This document shows positions 1 through 8,226 of a stretch of DNA of 64,000 bases, in pieces. The notes under the pieces are model-generated. The model did no database searches and was not told the origin of the DNA. It worked only from the letters and a program-made list of their open reading frames with translations. Origin of the DNA: Fundidesulfovibrio soli (lineage in GTDB: Bacteria > Desulfobacterota > Desulfovibrionia > Desulfovibrionales > Desulfovibrionaceae); the NCBI RefSeq assembly GCF_022808695.1, contig NZ_JAKZKW010000001.1:310001-374000 (forward strand), read 5' to 3'. The position numbers and the translations under genes were made by a program. Each line of letters begins with the position of its first letter. Positions within the stretch are counted from its first letter, which is position 1.

Positions 1-1076
1 CCCTGGCCGTGGCCTTTTCCCCCTGGCCCGCGGCCATCCAGGCGGCGGGCGTGGTGGGCGCCTACGGGCTCTCCGGCCTGCTGGCCGCCTGCGGCGTCTG
101 GGCCGCGGGGCCTGGCGCGGCCCCCAGGGTGGCCGCCTGCGCGCTGGCCATGGCCGTGTTCGGCTACGGCTTATGGGCCCTGGAACGCCCCGTGTCCTCC
201 ACCAGCGCCGCCTCCGCGGTGTTGGTCCAGGGCAACATCGACCAGGCCGCCAAATGGAACGAGGAGCTGCTGCCCCGCGCGGTGCAGACCTATATTGACC
301 TGACCACGCCCTTGCTGGCCTCCCCTCCCGACATCGTCATCTGGCCGGAGACCTCCCTGACCTTCTTCGTGCAGGACCGCAGCCGCGAATCAGACATGGT
401 CCGGGCCTTCGTGCGCAAGGCCGGCGTACCGCTGCTGGCCGGGGCCCCGGGTTACGAGCGCACGTCGCGCGAGGCGGACATCTTCAACCGCGCCTACCTC
501 TTCGGCCCCGGCGGCGAGGAAAGCTATTACGAGAAACAGCACCTGGTGCCCTTCGGCGAATACGCTCCCTTCGGGCGCGACGTCCCTGTTCTGTCCTTCC
601 TGCTGCAAGGCGTCGGGGCCTTCACGCCCGGGGTCCGGGTCGGGCCGCTCAGGAGCGGCCGCCTTGCAATGGGAATGCTGATATGTTATGAGGTAATCTT
701 TCCAGAATTGGCCCAACAACGGGTCGAGGACGGGGCCAACATCCTGGTGAGCATCTCCAACGACGCCTGGTTCGGCCTCTCGGCCGCCCCGAGGCAGCAC
801 CTGGAGCTTGCAACCTTGCGCTGTGTGGAGCAGAATCGCTCCATGTTGCGGGCGACCAATACGGGCATTACGGCCCTGATCGATCCCAAGGGGCGCATCC
901 TCTCCGAAACGGCGTTGTTCACGCAGACGGCCACGGCCGTATCCGGCGTGCCCCTCGTATCGGAGACTTCCCCCTACCACCGCCTGCACGGCTGGATCGA
1001 GGCCGGGGCTGCATTGGCGGCTCTGGCGTTGTTCCTCCGTTCGGCGATCACGACCAAACGCGAGCGCGACACGTAA
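1..1076 (+). CDS. lnt: Apolipoprotein N-acyltransferase, C-terminal part (5' end outside window)
   Basis: The frame is already open at the window edge, so the N-terminal membrane helices are missing. About 357 residues remain. They contain the nitrilase-type domain of Lnt, which transfers the third acyl chain to lipoproteins at the inner membrane. The three family catalytic positions are visible: Glu in WPET (about 350), Lys in EKQH (about 530) and Cys in LICYE (684-686). A final hydrophobic helix follows (about 1000-1050), as in full-length Lnt. prfB begins 5 bp after the stop, so the two are probably co-transcribed. The family assignment is firm; only completeness is unknown. Confidence 0.93.
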   Translation, partial: LAVAFSPWPAAIQAAGVVGAYGLSGLLAACGVWAAGPGAAPRVAACALAMAVFGYGLWALERPVSSTSAASAVLVQGNIDQAAKWNEELLPRAVQTYIDLTTPLLASPPDIVIWPETSLTFFVQDRSRESDMVRAFVRKAGVPLLAGAPGYERTSREADIFNRAYLFGPGGEESYYEKQHLVPFGEYAPFGRDVPVLSFLLQGVGAFTPGVRVGPLRSGRLAMGMLICYEVIFPELAQQRVEDGANILVSISNDAWFGLSAAPRQHLELATLRCVEQNRSMLRATNTGITALIDPKGRILSETALFTQTATAVSGVPLVSETSPYHRLHGWIEAGAALAALALFLRSAITTKRERDT

Positions 1077-1081
1077 CACAT

Positions 1082-2198
1082 ATGGCACTGCTGCAGTATC
1101 CCGATCTCAAAGGCCAGGCCAAGGACCTTCAGGACCAGTTCGACTCCCTCTGGGGGCGGCTTTGACCTGGAAGGCAAGGCCAAGCGCCTCGAAGCTATTG
1201 AGGCCGAACTCTCCAAGCCCGAGGCTTGGCAGAACCCCGAGCGCCTCACCCCATTCCTGCGCGAAAAAAGCGACCTGACCGGCAAGATCGCCCAGTTCGA
1301 GACCCTGCGCACCTCCCGGGAAGACCTGGACGAATGGCTCTCCATGGCCCAGGACGACGCCAGCCAGGAGGTGCTCCTGGCCCTGCAGGACCAGCTTGGC
1401 GTGCTCGCCGGACAGGTGCGCGCGGCCGAGCTGGCCACGCTCCTTTCCGGCCCGGAGGACGCCTCCGGGGCCATCCTGGAGATCCACCCCGGCGCGGGCG
1501 GCACCGAGGCGCAGGACTGGGCCGAGATGCTCCTTCGGATGTACCGCCGCTGGTGCGAGCGCCACGAGTTCGGCGTGGACATGCTGGACTTCCTGCCCGG
1601 CGACGAGGCCGGCGTGAAGTCCGTGACGCTCCAGATCAACGGGGCCTACGCCTACGGCTTCCTCAAGGCGGAAAAGGGCATCCACAGGCTGATCCGCATC
1701 TCGCCCTTCGACTCCTCCGGGCGTCGCCACACGTCCTTTGCTTCGGTGGACGTCTATCCCGACGCGGGCGCCGACATCCAGATCGACATCCGCGAGGAGG
1801 ACGTTCGCGTCGACGTGTTCAGGGCCAGCGGACCCGGCGGGCAGCACGTCAACAAGACCAGCTCGGCCATCCGTCTGACGCACCTGCCCACAGGCATAGT
1901 TGTGCAGTGCCAGAACGAGAAATCCCAGCACCGCAACAAGGAATCTGCCTACAAGGTGCTCAAGGCGCGCCTGTACGACCTGGAGATCAAGAAACAGCAG
2001 GCCCTGCGGCAGGCTGAGTACGAATCCAAGGACGCCATCGGGTTCGGCAGCCAGATCCGCACCTACACGCTGCAGCCTTACCGGCTTGTGAAGGACCATC
2101 GAACCTACAGCGAGGCTGGAGACGTGGATGCGGTGCTCGACGGCGACATCGACACCTTCATCCGTGATTACCTCCTGCACTTCCATGCCGGGAAATAA
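1082..2198 (+). CDS. prfB: Peptide chain release factor 2, with programmed +1 frameshift
   Basis: RF2 reads UAA/UGA stops and triggers peptide release. A 27-codon first frame (ATG 1082) ends at an in-frame TGA (1163-1165) in the context CTT TGA C, preceded by a G-rich Shine-Dalgarno-like TGGGGG (1151-1156). A +1 slip moves translation to GAC at 1164 and gives a product of about 371 residues, normal for RF2. The shifted frame carries the SPF anticodon-mimic tripeptide (RISPFDSSG) and the GGQ catalytic motif (GPGGQHVNK). The slip site has the classical autoregulatory architecture: low RF2 gives pausing at UGA and more frameshifting. The gene's 3' end overlaps the next gene by 14 bp. Confidence 0.96.
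1151..1166 (+). promoter_or_regulatory. RF2 programmed frameshift site
   Basis: The site combines a G-rich internal Shine-Dalgarno-like stretch (TGGGGG, 1151-1156), the slippery codon CTT (1160-1162), the stop TGA (1163-1165) and a following C. Only a +1 slip here joins the short 5' frame to the rest of RF2. This matches the well-known E. coli prfB element in order and spacing. Confidence 0.93.
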
Positions 2199-3054
2199 GC
2201 CCCCGCAAACCAACCTCTCCCAGCGCAGCCGCGAGGTCCTCGAGGAACTCACTCGCCTGCGCGGAGTCCTTGAGCACCAGGGTCTGGCCTCCATCGCCGA
2301 CGGCGAGGACGGCTTGATCCTGGTGCGCCTGTGCATGGGGCTGAACCTTGACGAATGGGAGCACATCTGCCGGGAGGGCCAGTTCCAGCAGTGGCTCGCA
2401 CTGCCCGCGAAAGGCGACGCCACCAGGCACCTTTCGCGCATCCAGCGCACCCTGGAAGAGCTGACCCACCAGACCCGCCACGACCCCCTGACCGGGTTGG
2501 CCAACCGGCGGGCCTTCGAGAAGACCCTCAAGATGGAGCTGGAGCGCGCCCACCGGGCGGGCAACAACCTCTCCCTGGCCATCCTTGACCTGGACGACTT
2601 CAAGGCCGTCAACGACAATTACGGCCACATCTGCGGCGACCGCGTGCTGACCATGCTCGCGGGGATCATGCTGGGCGGCAAGCGCGGCTACGACCTGGCC
2701 GCGCGCATCGGCGGCGAGGAATTCGCCCTGGTGCTGCCCGGCTCGGGCCTGGTGCAGGCCGAGGCGTCCCTGGAGCGCATGTTCGACGCCCTGCGCGATC
2801 AATCTGTGCCCTGCGACGGGGCCGAACAACCCGTGCGGGTCACCTGCTCCGCCGGCGTGGTCTGCACCAAAGGCAAGCTGCCGCTCTCAGTGGATCAGTT
2901 CGTCGCTATGGCGGACAAGGCGCTCTACGAGGCCAAGGCCCAGGGCAAGAACCGTATCGTCAAGGCTCCTATCCCTGACCTCCTGCAGGCCCCCCAGGCC
3001 ACCCTGGTCCATGCGCAGGAAAAACAGTTTCTTTTCACGGGGCCAGATAAATGA
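2185..3054 (+). CDS. Diguanylate cyclase (GGDEF domain)
   Basis: A 289-residue protein starting at ATG 2185, inside the last codons of prfB (14-bp overlap), so translation is probably coupled. The N-terminal ~100 residues are helical and I do not recognise the domain. The C-terminal half is a GGDEF domain with DPLTGLANRR, the DLDDFKAVND substrate/metal segment and an intact active site GGEEF. RGYD lies five residues before GGEEF and fits the RxxD inhibitory site for c-di-GMP. No membrane segment is seen, so it is probably cytosolic. Its stop overlaps the next start as ATGA. Confidence 0.9.
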   Translation: MPGNKPPQTNLSQRSREVLEELTRLRGVLEHQGLASIADGEDGLILVRLCMGLNLDEWEHICREGQFQQWLALPAKGDATRHLSRIQRTLEELTHQTRHDPLTGLANRRAFEKTLKMELERAHRAGNNLSLAILDLDDFKAVNDNYGHICGDRVLTMLAGIMLGGKRGYDLAARIGGEEFALVLPGSGLVQAEASLERMFDALRDQSVPCDGAEQPVRVTCSAGVVCTKGKLPLSVDQFVAMADKALYEAKAQGKNRIVKAPIPDLLQAPQATLVHAQEKQFLFTGPDK

Positions 3055-3878
3055 GCAAACAATCCGCAAACCCACGCTGCACCATGAGCCTGTGCATCCT
3101 CTCCGGCAAGGGGGGGGTGGGCAAGAGCAACCTGGCGCTCAATCTTTCCTACGCCTTGTACCGGGCGAACTACCGTATGCTCATGATGGACTTCGACGTG
3201 GGCCTGGCCAACGTGGACGTGCTGCTGGGCATCTCGCCCGAAAAAAACCTGCAGGACCTGCTCCAACCCGGCGTCAGCCCGGCGGACGTGGTGGCCTGCG
3301 TGGAGCCGGAGGGGTTCGACTTCCTGCCGGCGGCCAGCGGTGTGCCCGAGTTGCTGGAACTCGACGACGACATGCGCGACTCCGTGTTCTCCAAGCTCAA
3401 CTCGGCGCTGGGCGAATACGACTACATCGTCTTCGACCTGGGCGCGGGCATCGGCAAGACCGTGCTCTCCCTGGCGGCCATGACGCGCATGCGCATCATG
3501 GTGGTCACCCCGGAGCCCACCTCCCTCACGGACAGCTACGCCGTCATCAAGGTGCTCAATTCACAGCACGGCATTTCGGACTTCCAGGTGGTGGTCAATC
3601 AGGTCAGCGATCCCAAGGAGGGCCAGTTGACCTTCGAACGCCTCGCCGGGGCCTGCAAACGCTTCCTTGATCTGGAAATCAGCTACATGGGCTGCGTGCA
3701 CAGCGACCCGAATGTGCCGGATGCCGTTCGCAGGCAGACCCCCCTGATAAAGCACGCCCCGAAGTGCAGAGCCTCGCAGGACATCCTCAGCCTGGCCATC
3801 AAGATCGCCCGATATAGGTCGGAGTGCAGACCAGAATTGGCGGAAAAAGAGATTTTGAAAAAAATAACGCATGGTTAA
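3051..3878 (+). CDS. MinD/FlhG-like P-loop ATPase
   Basis: A 275-residue ParA/MinD-superfamily ATPase with the deviant Walker A motif SGKGGVGKS near residue 20, followed by MMDFDVGLANVDVLLG and FDLGAGIGK. These motifs fit the MinD/FlhG branch, whose members position flagella, pili or the division site. There is no clear MinD-type C-terminal amphipathic helix, although the end (EKEILKKITHG) is basic. It overlaps the diguanylate cyclase by 4 bp (ATGA), suggesting a c-di-GMP/positioning module. No flagellar gene is adjacent, so an exact FlhG assignment is not justified. Confidence 0.82.
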   Translation: MSKQSANPRCTMSLCILSGKGGVGKSNLALNLSYALYRANYRMLMMDFDVGLANVDVLLGISPEKNLQDLLQPGVSPADVVACVEPEGFDFLPAASGVPELLELDDDMRDSVFSKLNSALGEYDYIVFDLGAGIGKTVLSLAAMTRMRIMVVTPEPTSLTDSYAVIKVLNSQHGISDFQVVVNQVSDPKEGQLTFERLAGACKRFLDLEISYMGCVHSDPNVPDAVRRQTPLIKHAPKCRASQDILSLAIKIARYRSECRPELAEKEILKKITHG

Positions 3879-3879
3879 C

Positions 3880-3908
3880 TTGACTGCTTGCGCTGTATCC
3901 GCGATAGA
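3880..3908 (+). promoter_or_regulatory. Possible sigma-70 promoter for the HU gene
   Basis: TTGACT (3880-3885) is followed after 17 bp by GATAGA (3903-3908), about 74 bp before the HU start codon. The -35 is good and the -10 is weak. It lies in the only intergenic gap ahead of this gene. Confidence 0.4.
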
Positions 3909-3981
3909 AACGAAAACGTCAATTTCCGTTTCAACCCTGGCCTCCCGGCTGTGTGCCGGATAAGCCGATACGGAGACAGCA

Positions 3982-4257
3982 ATGAACAAAAGCGAGCTTA
4001 TCAACACCCTGGCCGAAAGCCGCGACATTCACGCCGACGAGGCCTCCGCCGTGGTCAACTCGTTCATCGACTCCATCAAGCAGGCCCTCGTCGATGGGGA
4101 CCGCGTGGAGATTCGCGGCTTCGGCAGCTTCAAGGTGAAGGGCTACAAGGGCTACACCGGCCGCAACCCCAAGTCCGGGGAAGTGGTCAACGTCGCGCCC
4201 AAACGCCTGCCCTTCTTCAGGCCCGGCAAGGAACTCAAGGAATATCTCAACAAGTAG
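3982..4257 (+). CDS. HU/IHF-family nucleoid DNA-binding protein
   Basis: A 91-residue protein of typical HU length, beginning MNKSELINTLAES. The DNA-binding arm is recognisable (GFGSFKVKGYKGYTGRNPKSGE, then APKRLPFFRPGKELK). HU proteins bind and bend DNA with little sequence preference as dimers. A ribosome-binding site (GGAGACAG) precedes the ATG. HU versus IHF subunit cannot be decided by eye; the sequence is nearer HU. Confidence 0.93.
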   Translation: MNKSELINTLAESRDIHADEASAVVNSFIDSIKQALVDGDRVEIRGFGSFKVKGYKGYTGRNPKSGEVVNVAPKRLPFFRPGKELKEYLNK

Positions 4258-4267
4258 GTTCTGCCTC

Positions 4268-5173
4268 ATGCGCCATGTTTCGGCGTTTTTCGCCGCGATG
4301 CTTCTTTTTTCGCTTCTGGCCGGGGCCGCCTTGGCTGAACCGGTGCTCACAGTCGTCTTTTCGGGCAACAGCTGGGGCTATCTCAAGCCCTGCCCCACCT
4401 GAGGCAACCACACCATCGGTGGGCTGACCCGGAGGGCCAGCGCTTTCAAACAGTATCGCCCCGCCGCCGGTTCCGCACCGGCTGCGATCTTCATTGCGGG
4501 CGGGTATGAGTTCATCTCCGACGACGGTGCGGACCACGCCGTGGAGGAGGCCTACGGGCCGCTGGTGAAGGCTTACGACTCCCTGCGCTACGACGCGGGC
4601 GCGCTCACCCCGGCCGAGGCGGCGAAACTGGCCTCCAAGGGCATCGCCGCCCCCAAGGGCTGGGTGACGCTCGACCCCAAGGAGCCCAGGACCCAGCTGA
4701 TCGATACGCCCAAGGGCAAGATCGGCGTCGTGTTCTTCCCCATGAGCAAGAAGCCGGGCGACGGCCCCACCGAGGACCAGGCCTTGGCCATCAACCGCAA
4801 GATCAAGGAGCTGCGCTCCCAGTCCGTGATGGTCGTCGGCGTGAGTCCCTGGGGCGTGCAGGCCGAGTCCGACTATCTGGAGAAGACCCGGCCGGACCTC
4901 GACCTGCTGCTGGGCAGCGGCCCCGGCGTGGGCTTCTCCGCCAAGCCCTACGTGGGCGGACGCATCCTCTGGATGCACAGCTACAGCAAGGGCAAGGCCA
5001 TCTACACGCTTGATCTGCTCGCCATGCCCGGCGACAGGAACTTCAAGTGGGAGATGGGCAGCAACTATACGACCCAGGCCCTGGTGCTGGACGAGAAGAT
5101 CCAGCCTGACCAGGAGATGACGGAACTGCTGCAGGACGTACCCGACCCTGGCGACAAGACCGCGAAGCAGTAA
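4268..5173 (+). CDS. UshA-like secreted protein, candidate selenoprotein (in-frame UGA at codon 45)
   Basis: Reading from ATG 4268 gives a clear signal peptide (MRHVSAFFAAMLLFSLLAGAALA, cut after residue 23), then GYLKPCPT, an in-frame TGA at 4400-4402, and GNHTIGGLTRRA. The frame then stays open to 5173. Reading the TGA as selenocysteine gives a 301-residue protein with a CPTU (CxxU) motif. The segment resembles the start of 5'-nucleotidase (UshA)-type phosphoesterases (GYLEPC...GGLARR), and UshA-like (seleno)proteins are, from memory, a known family in these bacteria. A SECIS-like hairpin lies just downstream. Without recoding only a 44-residue peptide would form, although the downstream ~255 codons are clearly coding. 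Nearly all of the metallophosphatase core motifs are absent, so activity is unknown. Confidence 0.82.
4423..4441 (+). promoter_or_regulatory. SECIS-like hairpin downstream of the UGA codon
   Basis: GCTG (4423-4426) pairs with CAGC (4438-4441) and CCC (4428-4430) with GGG (4434-4436), separated by one A-C mismatch, with a GGA apical loop (4431-4433). The loop begins 29 nt after the UGA (4400-4402) and starts with G. This fits the general bacterial SECIS description: a stem-loop within the coding sequence about 16-37 nt downstream with a G in the apical loop. Confidence 0.6.
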
Positions 5174-5221
5174 CCCGGCCCTCGGGCCGACCCTGCGACA
5201 CCGAACCTTTTGGAGGGCAGA

Positions 5222-6106
5222 ATGCAGTTTTCAGGAGCCTTCACGGCGCTCGTGACCCCGTTCAAGAACGGCAAGGTCGACGAGGAAGCGTACCGTGCGC
5301 ACATCGAATGGCAGATCGAAGAGGGCATCGACGGCCTGGTTCCCTGCGGAACCACCGGAGAGTCCCCCACCCTCTCCCACGCTGAGCACGAGCAGGTCGT
5401 GCGCATCTGCGTGGACCAGGTGAAAGGGCGCGTTCCGGTGCTTGCCGGGGCCGGGTCCAACAACACCATCGAAGCCATCGACCTGACCCGTTGCGCCAAG
5501 GACGCCAAAGCCGACGGGGCACTGCTCATCACCCCCTACTACAACAAGCCCACACAGGCTGGGCTCATCGAGCACTTCAAGGCCATCGCCAAGGAAGTGC
5601 CCATGCCCATCATCGTCTACAACGTGCCCGGCCGCACCGCCGTGAACCTGCTGCCCCAGACCGTGGCGGCCCTGCGCAAGCAGGCCCCCGAGGTTGTGGG
5701 CATCAAGGAGGCCACCGGCAACCTCTGCCAGGTCTCCGACCTGATCGAGTACTGCGGCGAGGATTTCATCATCCTCTCCGGCGACGACTTCACCGTGCTG
5801 CCCACCCTGGCGGTCGGCGGCCACGGCGTCATCTCGGTGAGCTCCAACGTCGCCCCCGGCCTGATGCGCAAGCTCTGCAAGGCTTGGCGCAAGGGCGACG
5901 TCAAGAAGGCCAAGCGGCTGCACTACAAGCTGGCCCCCATCAACCGGGCCATGTTCCTTGAGACCAACCCCATTCCGGTCAAAGCCGCGCTGGGGCTCAT
6001 GGGCCGCATCACCCCTGAAATACGCCTGCCGCTGGTTGGCTTGTCCGCCGACAACGAGGCCAAGCTGGCCGACGTGTTGCGCAAGGCGGGGCTGATCGCC
6101 GCGTAG
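5222..6106 (+). CDS. dapA: 4-hydroxy-tetrahydrodipicolinate synthase
   Basis: A 294-residue enzyme of the lysine/meso-diaminopimelate pathway that condenses pyruvate with aspartate semialdehyde. The Schiff-base lysine is K162 in GIKEATG and the catalytic tyrosine Y133 in IVYNVPGRT. GTTGES (residues 43-48) is the substrate-binding loop. Length and start (ATG 5222, eight bases after GGAGGG) are standard. A strong terminator follows at 6215. Confidence 0.97.
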   Translation: MQFSGAFTALVTPFKNGKVDEEAYRAHIEWQIEEGIDGLVPCGTTGESPTLSHAEHEQVVRICVDQVKGRVPVLAGAGSNNTIEAIDLTRCAKDAKADGALLITPYYNKPTQAGLIEHFKAIAKEVPMPIIVYNVPGRTAVNLLPQTVAALRKQAPEVVGIKEATGNLCQVSDLIEYCGEDFIILSGDDFTVLPTLAVGGHGVISVSSNVAPGLMRKLCKAWRKGDVKKAKRLHYKLAPINRAMFLETNPIPVKAALGLMGRITPEIRLPLVGLSADNEAKLADVLRKAGLIAA

Positions 6107-6135
6107 AAGTGATCGGGAGGGAAAGCCTCCGGCGG

Positions 6136-6158
6136 CCAAAGGGAGTTCCTCCCTTTGG
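6136..6158. repeat. Dispersed-type intergenic hairpin
   Basis: Perfect 10-bp inverted repeat CCAAAGGGAG / CTCCCTTTGG with a 3-nt loop, just after dapA. The surrounding 'ggcggccaaaggg...ccctttggaatccc' text is, from memory, a common intergenic repeat in Desulfovibrio genomes. Function is unknown. Confidence 0.5.
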
Positions 6159-6214
6159 AATCCCATTCCGGCCCCTAATCTTCCCTGCCGCCTGGTCACA
6201 TGTTCGGTACAATA

Positions 6215-6248
6215 TTGAGGCCGCCCTTCGGGGCGGCCTCAACTTTTA
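6215..6248 (+). terminator. Rho-independent terminator after dapA
   Basis: A 12-bp perfect stem, TTGAGGCCGCCC / GGGCGGCCTCAA, closed by a TTCG tetraloop and followed by CTTTTA. Confidence 0.9.
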
Positions 6249-6300
6249 TCAGCATCCCCAGGCCGGGCGCACCTGAGAACGTTGCGAAGCCGTTGGGGGT

Positions 6301-6353
6301 GCAGGGGAGCCACTCCCCTGCCGGTGGGGTTTGGGGAGGCAGCGCCTCCCCAA
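6301..6353. repeat. Pair of intergenic hairpins, dispersed-repeat type
   Basis: Two adjacent perfect inverted repeats: GCAGGGGAG/CTCCCCTGC (6301-6321) and TTGGGGAGG/CCTCCCCAA (6331-6353). With the hairpin at 6136 they fill the 460-bp gap between dapA and the DUF2087 gene. No gene is seen in the gap. Confidence 0.5.
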
Positions 6354-6566
6354 GATACTCACCTCGGATCGACACATCGCACTGATTGCCAAATCTGCTG
6401 CCTTGCGCTACGAGGGCCTCGGTCGGCAGTTCACCCAGGCATCGCCGCCCCCTAGGGGGAGCTAAACCTGCCATTCTTCATTCCACCGACACCTTATCCC
6501 GTGCCGGTCCGGAAGTCGGCGATCACCGGAATCCTCTCCAGGACAGGCACGCTCAAAGGATAAGCG

Positions 6567-7127
6567 ATGTCTCGTATCCCCATGCCCTTCCACGCCGAGG
6601 ACATCGGCGCATGCGCGCGCTCCCTGCGCAGCCAGCTCCAGCAGGCCGAAACGACCCCGAGCCACCTGGAGCTTATGAACATGCTGGCCCGGGCCGCCGG
6701 GTTCCGCAACTTCCAGCACTACCGGGCCAATTGCGTGGCTCGCCTTCGGCTTGCCCAGCCCGTGTTCCAGCCGGAGGAACCGGCGGTCGACTACGTGCGC
6801 GTGCGGCGCATGAGCCGCTACTTCGACGCCCAGGGCCGTCTGATCCGCTGGCCGGGCAAGTTCAGCCACCGCGAGCCCTGCCTGTGGGTGATCTGGTCGC
6901 GCCTGACCCCTGGCGCCGTCCTCAATGAGGCGGGCATCAACGAAGCCCTGGCCGCCTTGCACCTCTTCGAGGACCACGCCCTGCTGCGGCGCCAGCTGTG
7001 CGACCTGCGCATGGTGGAGCGCAGCCGGGACTGCCGCGAATACCGCAGGATCGAACGGCGCCCTTCACCCGAAGCCCTTGAGCTCATCCGGCAGGTCCGT
7101 ACCGTCACGACCTCCACAGCCAGCTGA
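6567..7127 (+). CDS. DUF2087 domain-containing protein
   Basis: A 186-residue soluble protein. Residues about 95-175 (RLIRWPGKFSHRE...VLWVIWSRL...EAGINEALAALHLFEDHALLRRQLCDLRMVERSRDCREYRRI) match the DUF2087 pattern, a short winged-helix-like domain often attached to transcription regulators. The N-terminal part (SHLELMNMLARAAGFRNFQHYRA) looks like a helical module common in the same proteins. No catalytic motif is seen. It is transcribed alone and convergently with ppaC, sharing the terminator at 7150. Confidence 0.75.
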   Translation: MSRIPMPFHAEDIGACARSLRSQLQQAETTPSHLELMNMLARAAGFRNFQHYRANCVARLRLAQPVFQPEEPAVDYVRVRRMSRYFDAQGRLIRWPGKFSHREPCLWVIWSRLTPGAVLNEAGINEALAALHLFEDHALLRRQLCDLRMVERSRDCREYRRIERRPSPEALELIRQVRTVTTSTAS

Positions 7128-7149
7128 CCCCCCCGAACAAAACAAAAAA

Positions 7150-7177
7150 GGCCCGGAGCGGTTTCCCGCTCCGGGCC
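7150..7177. terminator. Terminator between convergent DUF2087 gene and ppaC
   Basis: A 12-bp stem, GGCCCGGAGCGG / CCGCTCCGGGCC, with a short loop. The A-run on its left (7143-7149) becomes a U-tract for the minus-strand transcript, so it mainly terminates ppaC. It may serve both directions. Confidence 0.85.
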
Positions 7178-7206
7178 GGACGGACTTTTGTCCGGTCAGG
7201 GGGCGA

Positions 7207-8130
7207 CTAGGCGCCGAACACCTTCTCGAACTTGGGGACCACATCCTTCTTGCGGCTCATAACGCCGGGCATCCACACGGAGGTGCCCTCGGGCTTCAGG
7301 CCGAAAGCCTTCTCGACCACGGAGGGGTCGTCGGAGGCGATCAGCATCTCGGAGCCTTCCTTCATGATGTCGGTGAGCAGCAGGAACACGGAGTGCAGGC
7401 CCTTCTCGGCCTTCACCTTGACGATGTCGGCCTGCAGTTCGGCCTTGTACTTGTCCAGGATGGACAGGTCCACGACTTCCAGCTGGCCGATGCCAACGCC
7501 GGTGCCGGACATGTTGAAGTCCTTGTAGTCGCGGTAGACCAGGTCACGGATGGGGGTGCCGTCCACGGCGGACTTCACCTTGAACATCTCCATGCCCAGG
7601 GCCATCATGTCGGTCACGCCCGCGATCTTGGCCAGCTTGTCACAGGCCTTCTTGTCTTCGGGGGTGCAGGTGGGGGACTTGAACATGACGGTGTCGGACA
7701 GGATGGCGCACAGCACGATGCCGGCAATGGCCTTGGGCATCTCGATGCCGTAGAAATCGTACATGCTGCTGATGATGGTGCCGGTGCAGCCCACGGGCCA
7801 GACCCACATTTCCAGCGGGTTGGGGGTGGTCACGTCGCCCAGCTTGTGGTGGTCCACGACGCCCAGGATCTCGCCCTTGGAGAGGTTCTCCAGGCTCTGA
7901 GCCAGGTCGGAGTGGTCGACCAGGATGATCTTCTTGTCGGTGGCGTCGGTGACGATCTCGGGGGCCTTCACGCCGAACTTGCCGAGAACGAAGTCGGTCT
8001 CAGGGTTGGTCTTGCCCTGGGCCGCGGCGACGGCTTCGATGCCGCGCTTGGTCATCAGGTCGGCGACGGCAATCGCCGCGGTGATGGAGTCGGTGTCCGG
8101 GTTTTTGTGTCCAACGACGTACGCTGCCAT
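7207..8130 (-). CDS. ppaC: Manganese-dependent inorganic pyrophosphatase
   Basis: A 307-residue family II pyrophosphatase of the DHH superfamily. Visible metal ligands are in GHKNPDTDS near the N-terminus, in LVDHSD and in VVDHHKLGD. It hydrolyses PPi, which is produced in quantity by sulfate activation in sulfate reducers. The start at 8130 is chosen because it follows a GGAGGGATT ribosome-binding site; the upstream in-frame codons look non-coding. No CBS or DRTGG regulatory insert is present. The gene is the last of the PTS/rpoN block. Confidence 0.95.
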   Translation of the reverse strand: MAAYVVGHKNPDTDSITAAIAVADLMTKRGIEAVAAAQGKTNPETDFVLGKFGVKAPEIVTDATDKKIILVDHSDLAQSLENLSKGEILGVVDHHKLGDVTTPNPLEMWVWPVGCTGTIISSMYDFYGIEMPKAIAGIVLCAILSDTVMFKSPTCTPEDKKACDKLAKIAGVTDMMALGMEMFKVKSAVDGTPIRDLVYRDYKDFNMSGTGVGIGQLEVVDLSILDKYKAELQADIVKVKAEKGLHSVFLLLTDIMKEGSEMLIASDDPSVVEKAFGLKPEGTSVWMPGVMSRKKDVVPKFEKVFGA

Positions 8131-8226
8131 GTTCGAATCCCTCCTGAGGTGATTATGCGAAATGAATTTGCGCCAAATATCACAAAGGTCGTCCCTTGCC
8201 AAGCACGATCCTCAGCAAGGTGCGCC

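Noticed and set aside
4541-5173. Short version of the UshA-like protein starting at GTG 4541
   Set aside because: It has no ribosome-binding site and would leave the signal peptide and the conserved upstream segment unexplained; reading through the UGA explains both.
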